Shown here piece after piece: positions 28,748 to 35,003 of a DNA stretch of 35,003 nucleotides. The notes beneath the pieces were generated by a model. The model saw only the letters and a list, made by a program, of their open reading frames with translations. It ran no database searches and was not told where the DNA came from. The stretch is from Actinomycetota bacterium. GTDB lineage: Bacteria > Actinomycetota > Actinomycetes > Actinomycetales > Microbacteriaceae. A program made the position numbers and the translations under genes. Numbering within the stretch: the first letter of the stretch is position 1; each line of letters opens with the position of its first letter. Where the stretch lies: NCBI GenBank assembly GCA_030840335.1, contig JAUZFR010000161.1:1-35003 (forward strand), given 5' to 3'.

Positions 28748-29335
28748 ATGAACAGCGAATTCATTGCACGACACCATCACAACCCGGAAGATCACGGCAG
28801 AGGGCGCTCTCGCGGCTTTGGCTTTGGCGGACCCGGCATGGGTGGCCCAGGTTTCGGAGGCTTTGGCCCCCGTGGATTCATGCCCCCTGGCCCCCAGCGC
28901 AAACGTCGCGGAGACGTGCGCGCGGCAATCCTGTCCCTCCTCGCGGACGAGCCGCACAACGGGTACGGACTGATCAAAGAAATAACGGAGCGCTCCGGCG
29001 GCACCTGGCACCCCAGCCCCGGTTCGGTTTACCCGACACTCCAGCAGCTCGTCGATGAAGAGCTCATCGAATCGAGCGGCGAGGGAAAGCGCACCGAATT
29101 CCAGCTCTCCGAGCTCGGGCGCACCTGGGTCGCCGACCACGCGGAGGAGCTCGCCCGCGTGTGGGAGAGCTCGGAGGCGCGGGTGGAAGCCGACGCCGGA
29201 CTGCACGAAAGCATCGCGAAACTGATGGGCGTCGTCCACCAGTTCCGGTTCGCCGCAACCGACGCCCAGCGCGCCCAGGCGGTCGAAAGGCTGGATGAAA
29301 CCCGGCGTGCGCTCTACGCGATCCTCGCCGACTAA
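28748..29335 (+). CDS. PadR family transcriptional regulator with Gly/Pro-rich N-terminus
   Basis: RGDVRAAILSLLADEPHNGYGLIKEITERSGGTWHPSPGSVYPTLQQLVDEELIESSGEGKRTEFQLSELG. Confidence 0.95.
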   Translation: MNSEFIARHHHNPEDHGRGRSRGFGFGGPGMGGPGFGGFGPRGFMPPGPQRKRRGDVRAAILSLLADEPHNGYGLIKEITERSGGTWHPSPGSVYPTLQQLVDEELIESSGEGKRTEFQLSELGRTWVADHAEELARVWESSEARVEADAGLHESIAKLMGVVHQFRFAATDAQRAQAVERLDETRRALYAILAD

Positions 29336-29361
29336 GCGGGAGAAGTGCCACTCTTGTTTTC

Positions 29362-30618
29362 GTGAGCACTCCCCGCGCCCCTGAGGTCGACAGCGGCCTG
29401 CAGCACCGTCTCAGAAGGATGACGGGCCGCGACACCGCCGAGCGACATCGCACAGCCACCCCGCTGGAGTTGCTGTTTGACCTGACGTTCGTCGTCGGTT
29501 TCGGCCAGGCCGCGTCGCTCACTGCCGGCCTCCTCGCCGAGGGACACGTGGTCCCGGCGCTTGGGGGCCTCGGGTTCGCCATGTTTGCTGTCTGTTGGGC
29601 GTGGGTCAACTTCAGCTGGTTCGCATCCGCGTTCGACACCGACGACTGGTTCTTCCGCATCACGACGATGGTGCAGATGGTCGGAGTCCTGATCCTGTCG
29701 CTCGGACTGCCGGCGTTCTTCGCCTCACTCGACGCCGGTCGCGGCATTGACAACAGCGTTATGGTCGCCGGTTACGTCGTGATGCGTGTCGCGATGGTTG
29801 CCCAGTGGCTGCGCGCAGCGCATCAGGATCCGACCAGGCGCCGGATCGCCCTCAGCTACGCCACCATCATTTTCGTGGCACAGGTCGGATGGGTTGCTCT
29901 GCTGTTCCTTCCCTCACTTGCCGTGCTGATCCCCGTCGCCATCGTCGTCTTCGTAGTCGACTCGTTTGGTCCGATCTTCGCCGAGAAGAAGGATGGCGGT
30001 ACGCCCTGGCACCCGCACCACATCGCCGAGCGCTACGGCCTGCTGACGATCATTGCCCTTGGCGAGGGAATCGTCGGCACCATCGCCTCTGTGTCGGCTG
30101 CCATCGAACACTCCGGCTGGTCGGGCGAGGCCGTCCTCATCGTCGTCACGGGCACCGGCCTCACTTTCTCGCTCTGGTGGATCTACTTTATGGTGCCGTC
30201 GGGGCGGGTGCTCGAGCACCATCGCTCGCGCGGACTCACCTGGGGCTACCTCCACATCCCGCTGTACATCTCGATCACCGGCGTCGGCGCCGGGCTCCAC
30301 GTCGCCGCCGACGTCATCGATAAGCAAGCTGAAGTCGGTTCGATCGCAGCGGTAGCGATCGTGGCGGTCGCTGTCCTTCTGTTCATCGTCGTCGTACTCG
30401 TGCTCTATGCGTACCTCCTGCACGCCGTCGACCTGTTCCATCTTCTGCTTCTGGCCGTGGTGCTCGTTCTGCTCGGGATGGCAATTGTGCTCGCCGTTGC
30501 CGGAGTGTCTATGGGCGTCTGCCTGGTCATCGTGACCCTTGCGCCCGTCGCTATCGTCATTGGATACGAGACGATCGGATATCGACACGAAGAACGCGAG
30601 CTTGCCCGCCTGATTTGA
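29362..30618 (+). CDS. Low temperature requirement protein A family membrane protein
   Basis: ATPLELLFDLTFVVGFGQAASLTA; WVNFSWFASAFDTDDWFFRITTMVQMVGVLIL; HIAERYGLLTIIALGEGIVGT. GTG start. Confidence 0.94.
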   Translation: MSTPRAPEVDSGLQHRLRRMTGRDTAERHRTATPLELLFDLTFVVGFGQAASLTAGLLAEGHVVPALGGLGFAMFAVCWAWVNFSWFASAFDTDDWFFRITTMVQMVGVLILSLGLPAFFASLDAGRGIDNSVMVAGYVVMRVAMVAQWLRAAHQDPTRRRIALSYATIIFVAQVGWVALLFLPSLAVLIPVAIVVFVVDSFGPIFAEKKDGGTPWHPHHIAERYGLLTIIALGEGIVGTIASVSAAIEHSGWSGEAVLIVVTGTGLTFSLWWIYFMVPSGRVLEHHRSRGLTWGYLHIPLYISITGVGAGLHVAADVIDKQAEVGSIAAVAIVAVAVLLFIVVVLVLYAYLLHAVDLFHLLLLAVVLVLLGMAIVLAVAGVSMGVCLVIVTLAPVAIVIGYETIGYRHEERELARLI

Positions 30619-30688
30619 TCCCCCACCGCGCACCCCCAGTTCGCGGGGAATGCAGTAATTTTCGGCCCTTCCAGGCGTACAGTTATCG

Positions 30689-30706
30689 CAAACGCGGGGG
30701 CGTTTG
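30689..30706 (+). promoter_or_regulatory. Hairpin/palindrome upstream of small membrane protein
   Basis: CAAACGC-GGGG-GCGTTTG, perfect 7-bp arms, 17 bp before the ATG. Confidence 0.45.
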
Positions 30707-30723
30707 GTATTGGGGGAATCATC

Positions 30724-30918
30724 ATGACGAACGTAATCACGACGTTCTCGCCGGCCTTTTCCGATGGTGCGGAAACCGCCACAGGCCTTGCCACCGACAT
30801 CGCGATCGAACGCGGCCGCAACCGGGTTCACGGTTTCGGTATTGCCATCGCCGTTTCGGTGGGCCTCTGGGCAGCCATCGGGTACGGAATTTGGAGCGCG
30901 GTCACCGCGCTCTCCTGA
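30724..30918 (+). CDS. Small single-TM protein (64 aa)
   Basis: MTNVITTFSPAFSDGAETATGLATDIAIERGRNRVHGFGIAIAVSVGLWAAIGYGIWSAVTALS; own upstream region and GGGGGAATC RBS-like purine tract; otherwise unexplained gap between two genes. Confidence 0.65.
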   Translation: MTNVITTFSPAFSDGAETATGLATDIAIERGRNRVHGFGIAIAVSVGLWAAIGYGIWSAVTALS

Positions 30919-30936
30919 GCCGGTCGGTTCAGCCCG

Positions 30937-33768
30937 CTAGATCATCCGCGCCACCCAGGCCGCAATCTCACTCCTTCGTGCTGCTCCAAGCTTGGTGAGA
31001 ATGTGTTCGACGTGCGCTGAAACCGTCTTCGGTGAGATCGTCAGATCCAACGCAATCTCTTTGTTCGTTTCGCCCAGAGCGATGAGCTTCGCTACCTCAA
31101 ATTCGCGAGACGACAACAGCCCGTCGCCGATGATCGAGTCAGTGTCGACAATGATCGTGTCGGCCAGTGCAATGATCGTGGACGCTCCAGCACCCGTCGC
31201 CAGTTCGCGAGCGTGATGTGCCAGCCGCAGAGCTTCCGAAGGTCGTTTCGAGCGCACCGCGCAATGCGCGAGGTCGATGAGCGTGTGAGCGCTTTCCCAA
31301 AAACGTCGGCGGTCGAACCATCCGTCGCTCGCCCGCTCGAGCAGCTCGCGTGCTTTGCCCGTCTGGCCCTCCGCAAGATGGATCAAGCCGCGAGCGTGAT
31401 CGAGTGCGACGAGGGTTCCAGGAATACTGCGATTGACGATCAGCCGCTCACATCGCTCGAGCCAGTCATGAGCGGCACCCACCTTGCGAGTACCGAGGTA
31501 CGCGCGCACGCCCGAGACCACAAAGGGGAAAAGGTGCGCCGCATCCGCGCGTGCTTCGGATTCAGCGAACCCTCGTTCGCTCAGCTCGACCGCTACCGCA
31601 GTGTCCTTCTGAAGTAGCGCAAGTTCGACTAGTCCCCACAACGCTGGCGAGATTCGCTGTAGTTCGCCCATACCCTCAGCCAGTTCGAGGGCCTCATCGA
31701 GGTGTGTGCGGGCCTCGACGACATTGCCCTGCCCGAGGGCAACGTATCCGAGCACGATGAGGGCGGTGATGCGGGTCGTGATTCCGCGCCCGTTCGCCAG
31801 CGACTTTCGCGCGACAATTTGGGCACCCTGCCAGTCCCCCGTCGCCCAATTGACGTGACTGAGGTGTGCCATCAGGTAGTAATGGTCGTTCCAGCGCTCA
31901 GTTCGGGCTGTGTACTCGAGGCCCTCAGAAATCCATCGCTCTGACCGGTCGTAGTCGAGCTGAACCGATGCGGACGTTCCGATCATCCGGTATGCGCGGG
32001 CGGTCTCGACTTCCATTGAGGCTGCTGCGCCTGTCTCTATTGCGCGTTCGAGACGTGCCCAGCCTTCGTCGCCTCGGCCCGCGAACGTCAGCACCGACCC
32101 CAGTGTGAGTTCGATGTTGAGCCTCTCGCACAGGCCGTCCGGGCCGGTGGCGAAGGCCGCCGCCTGCTCGCCGAACTCAACTGCGTCATCCAGCCGCCGG
32201 TCGAGCATGTAGGCCGCGGCAATTGCGCCGAGAACATCAGCGCGGACCAGTCGATCCCCGCCGCCCGGCAACGCATCCATTCGCGCCAGCGCCTCCCGCC
32301 CAAGCCTCGTGCGCGACTCCAGGTCGGCGCCAAGAAGGTGACGCACTGCCATCAAGTTGGTCGTCAGGGACGCGATTGTCTGCTCGTCGCCCGCGGCACG
32401 GAACAGCTCGATCGCCGACATCCACTGCGCTTCCGCGCCATCGTTGTCGTCGATTGCGGCAAGTTCGAGTCCGAGAGTCGTGCGCGTCCAGGCGCGTTCA
32501 CTATTGGGAATGTCTGCGGTTTCGGTGCGCAGGGCTCGCGCGTACAGCTCCGACGCCTCCCGATGCGCCGACATCCGCCTCGCATCGACAGCTGCGGCCA
32601 TCGAGTGCCGATATGCATCCGCGTATTCGTGCGCTCGCTCGAAATGGTCGGAGACGTACGCATCCCGAAAACCCGCCGCAATCGCCGCGCGGGCTACGGA
32701 ACCGTGCAACTCGCGCTTGCGGTTCGGGGGGATGTCGTCATAGATGGCCTCACGGATGAGTGTGTGCCGAAAATCGAAGTTCGAACCGTCACTGCGTGCG
32801 CGAATGAAATGGCGCGCCATCAGCTCACGCAACGCGGCGTCGATCGAGGCAGGGGATGATGACGTGATTGACGCAAGGAGGTCGATATCAAATGACCGCC
32901 CAATTACTGCTGCCACTGCGACAACAGACCGCGTTTCCGCGCTGAGCAGGCCGGCGCGGGTCACGACCGCCTCGGCGACCGTTTCGGGCACGCCATTTTG
33001 CGAACCACCAGCGATGAGTTCCTCCACGTGCAGGGGAATGCCATCGCTGCGTCCGTGGAGCGATTCGATCCAGGTGGCGGCCGCAACCACGCCGGTGATG
33101 CCCTCGCTCATTCGGGCGGTGTCGTCCAGGTCGAGCCGGGTAAGCCTGACTTCCTCGGCGAGGCGGCGTTCGAGCAGGCGAGCGCGCCACTGTCGCAATA
33201 CCGTTTGCGGATACAGCTCGTCGCTTCGGTAGGTCATGACAACCATGCTGGACGCGGCGCGCAGCGCTTCTGGAAGCCGCTCGAAGACGTCGAGACTGAG
33301 TTCATCGGCCCAGTGCAGGTCCTCAACCAGAAACAGTGTCGGCACTTCGGTGATAAGCCGAGCAACGAGGTCGGCGAGGTCGCCGACCAGCACTCGGCGA
33401 CGATGGGTCGGGTCGCCCTGGGACGGGACACTGTTGAGGATTCTGTCCCGGAGGGCGCGCGCCACGTCCGCATCGCCGCCGCGACGAAGCTCGTCGGACA
33501 GGTTGAGCAGGACACCGCCTGCCGTGTCGCCATCCCGAGGAAAAGCCGCCGCGGTGACGACGCGAGCGCCTTCACCCACGTGATTCGCGATCTCGGCGAG
33601 CAGGCGCGTTTTGCCAATTCCCGCTTCTCCGGCGAGCAACAGGAGATGGCCGGCGCCCTTGAGCGCGCTCTCCCACCGGCGAAGCGCGAGAGCAAGCTGT
33701 TCGTCTCTCCCGACGAGTGCCGAGGAAATCGTCGTCGATGCGCCCGAATGGTTTTGCGTCCGGATCAT
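30937..33768 (-). CDS. LuxR family transcriptional regulator with AAA ATPase domain (LAL/MalT-like)
   Basis: Walker A LLLAGEAGIGKTRLL, Walker B TLFLVEDLHWAD, central TPR-like helices, C-terminal HTH LLSSREFEVAKLIALGETNKEIALDLTISPKTVSAHVEHILTKLGA. Confidence 0.94.
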   Translation of the reverse strand: MIRTQNHSGASTTISSALVGRDEQLALALRRWESALKGAGHLLLLAGEAGIGKTRLLAEIANHVGEGARVVTAAAFPRDGDTAGGVLLNLSDELRRGGDADVARALRDRILNSVPSQGDPTHRRRVLVGDLADLVARLITEVPTLFLVEDLHWADELSLDVFERLPEALRAASSMVVMTYRSDELYPQTVLRQWRARLLERRLAEEVRLTRLDLDDTARMSEGITGVVAAATWIESLHGRSDGIPLHVEELIAGGSQNGVPETVAEAVVTRAGLLSAETRSVVAVAAVIGRSFDIDLLASITSSSPASIDAALRELMARHFIRARSDGSNFDFRHTLIREAIYDDIPPNRKRELHGSVARAAIAAGFRDAYVSDHFERAHEYADAYRHSMAAAVDARRMSAHREASELYARALRTETADIPNSERAWTRTTLGLELAAIDDNDGAEAQWMSAIELFRAAGDEQTIASLTTNLMAVRHLLGADLESRTRLGREALARMDALPGGGDRLVRADVLGAIAAAYMLDRRLDDAVEFGEQAAAFATGPDGLCERLNIELTLGSVLTFAGRGDEGWARLERAIETGAAASMEVETARAYRMIGTSASVQLDYDRSERWISEGLEYTARTERWNDHYYLMAHLSHVNWATGDWQGAQIVARKSLANGRGITTRITALIVLGYVALGQGNVVEARTHLDEALELAEGMGELQRISPALWGLVELALLQKDTAVAVELSERGFAESEARADAAHLFPFVVSGVRAYLGTRKVGAAHDWLERCERLIVNRSIPGTLVALDHARGLIHLAEGQTGKARELLERASDGWFDRRRFWESAHTLIDLAHCAVRSKRPSEALRLAHHARELATGAGASTIIALADTIIVDTDSIIGDGLLSSREFEVAKLIALGETNKEIALDLTISPKTVSAHVEHILTKLGAARRSEIAAWVARMI

Positions 33769-33872
33769 GGCGCAAGTATAAGGACGTCATTCCCTTGATA
33801 GGTCGGATGACCGATGCTGGGTCTTCTCGCCTCGACGACTCTTGATGAACAGAGAGAGAAAGAGGTGCCATC

Positions 33873-34121
33873 ATGGCGCGATTCATGGATATTCACGATG
33901 GTTTCCAAGGCGTATCCGAGCAACAGCTATCCGAAGCGCACAACGCTGACCTCGCCATCGAGGCGGAAGAGGGCGTCCATTTCGAGCGGGCCTGGCTCGA
34001 CCAGGAATCGGGCAAGGTATTTTGCCTGTCGACCGGGCCGTCGAAGGAAGCTGTGATGAGAGTGCACGACCGAGCGGGACATCCGACTGCGGAGGTGTAC
34101 GAGCTCTCGGTCGAGGTATGA
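33873..34121 (+). CDS. DUF4242-like small protein (SCO4226-type nickel-binding family)
   Basis: MARFMDIHDGFQGVSEQQLSEAHNADLAIEAEEGVHFERAWLDQESGKVFCLSTGPSKEAVMRVHDRAGHPTAEVYEL; starts with AGAGAGAAAGAGG upstream. Confidence 0.82.
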   Translation: MARFMDIHDGFQGVSEQQLSEAHNADLAIEAEEGVHFERAWLDQESGKVFCLSTGPSKEAVMRVHDRAGHPTAEVYELSVEV

Positions 34122-34140
34122 CCATCGTCCTGCGATAACT

Positions 34141-34178
34141 GCCGCCCGCGCCGACCCAGACCCGATGGCGCGGGCGGC
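34141..34178 (+). terminator. Terminator-like hairpin after the DUF4242 gene
   Basis: Perfect 12-bp stem GCCGCCCGCGCC / GGCGCGGGCGGC with 14-nt loop. Confidence 0.75.
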
Positions 34179-34254
34179 GTTCGTTGTAGCGCTCCGAAAT
34201 CGACGAGCGTAGCCTGATTCAGGCGCCGCGACGCGTCCGTGAGTGAGGAGTTCC

Positions 34255-34962
34255 GTGCAGAACGATGAGCTGCAACGTCGGTTCGCCGCATTGACCGCCG
34301 CGCACATTGCGGACGGATGCATTCGCGCCAATGTCCTCGTTCGTTGCGCTCCTTCGGGCATCCACGCGGTGTCCCCGGGCGACCGCATCGCCGGGCGCGT
34401 CTCCCCCGCTCGCCATGTCGGCAGTGTTGATGTATTCCTCGAGGCCTTCGACAGCGCTTCGCCCGGCGACGTTCTCGTTGTCGACAACGACGGGCGACTC
34501 GATGAGAGCTGCGTTGGCGACCTCGCGACGATCGAGGCGCAAACGGCTGGACTGAGTGCGATCGTGATCTGGGGGCTGCATCGCGACACCGCCGAGATCC
34601 GCGCGATCGGCCTGCCGGTCTTCAGCCTCGGGGCACTGCCGACCGGGCCACAGCGACTCGAGCCGCGACATCCGGATGCCCTGATCTCGGCGAGCGTCGG
34701 TGAGTGGACCGTGGGCAGCAACGACGTGGCTTTTGGGGACGACGATGGTGTGCTTTTCGTGCCCGTGGCGCGCGTCGAGGAGGTCCTGGCATTTGCGGAG
34801 ACGATTCGGAACACCGAGCGGAAGCAGGCCGAGCAGATTCGCAACGGCGTCTCGCTCCGTAGCCAGGTCAGATTCGATGACTTTCTGGCGCGACGCAGTA
34901 CCGAGCCGTCGCTGACGTTGAGAGAGCACCTGCGCGACGTGGGTGGAGAAATCGAGGTCTGA
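34255..34962 (+). CDS. RraA family protein (4-hydroxy-4-methyl-2-oxoglutarate aldolase-like)
   Basis: HIADGCIRANVL; GDVLVVDNDGRLDESCVGDLATIEAQTAGLSAIVIWGLHRDTAEIRAIGLPVFSLG. GTG at 34255 with GAGGAG upstream preferred to 34243. Confidence 0.85.
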   Translation: MQNDELQRRFAALTAAHIADGCIRANVLVRCAPSGIHAVSPGDRIAGRVSPARHVGSVDVFLEAFDSASPGDVLVVDNDGRLDESCVGDLATIEAQTAGLSAIVIWGLHRDTAEIRAIGLPVFSLGALPTGPQRLEPRHPDALISASVGEWTVGSNDVAFGDDDGVLFVPVARVEEVLAFAETIRNTERKQAEQIRNGVSLRSQVRFDDFLARRSTEPSLTLREHLRDVGGEIEV

Positions 34963-34965
34963 ATC

Positions 34966-35003
34966 GTGGGAAAGCTGATCTACTCCGGCATCATGTCGCT
35001 CGA
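34966..35003 (+). CDS. DHFR/RibD-like family protein (3' truncated by window edge)
   Basis: GTG start; VGKLIYSGIMSL resembles the N-terminus of the family (GKLIYSxxxSLDG); only 12 codons visible. Confidence 0.55.
   Translation, partial: MGKLIYSGIMSL

Noticed and set aside
27271-29058. 595-aa plus-strand ORF spanning the permease N-terminus and padR start
   Set aside because: Arg/Gly-rich shadow frame crossing a promoter region; the minus-strand permease and the PadR frame are far better supported.

Overview
The window is a GC-rich chromosomal segment from an actinobacterium, probably Microbacteriaceae (inferred from gene content and protein style). Nearly all of it is intact protein-coding sequence. 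Order: lipB(partial)-lipA-DUF4191-like-RDD; a nitrogen block (glnA, glnE, second glnA) interrupted by a three-gene polysaccharide operon (type-3-capsule-like GT2 synthase, membrane-anchored GH26, UDP-glucose dehydrogenase); nadE-panB-VOC-small SPOR-like-map-ppgK-MDR; a VIT1/CCC1-like transporter; a ferric-reductase-like flavoprotein with a covalent-FMN domain protein; RNase P RNA (minus strand) downstream of rnhA, a zinc-ribbon-family protein and a Nif3-like gene; a 1292-aa NCS1 permease with an ~825-aa Pro/Ala/Glu-rich N-terminal extension; padR-ltrA; a small membrane protein; a large LuxR-type (LAL) regulator; DUF4242; an RraA-like gene; and the start of a DHFR/RibD-like gene. The strongest leads are: (1) the Cps3S-like synthase/GH26/Ugd operon with a structured leader; (2) the permease with a giant disordered N-terminus; (3) an exact-spacing four-half-site GlnR operator upstream of glnA; (4) a PadR promoter/operator overlap; (5) a zinc-ribbon-family protein that has lost most of its zinc ligands. 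I saw no tRNA, rRNA, CRISPR array, IS element or phage signature. All family assignments come from reading motifs and recall; no database search was run.
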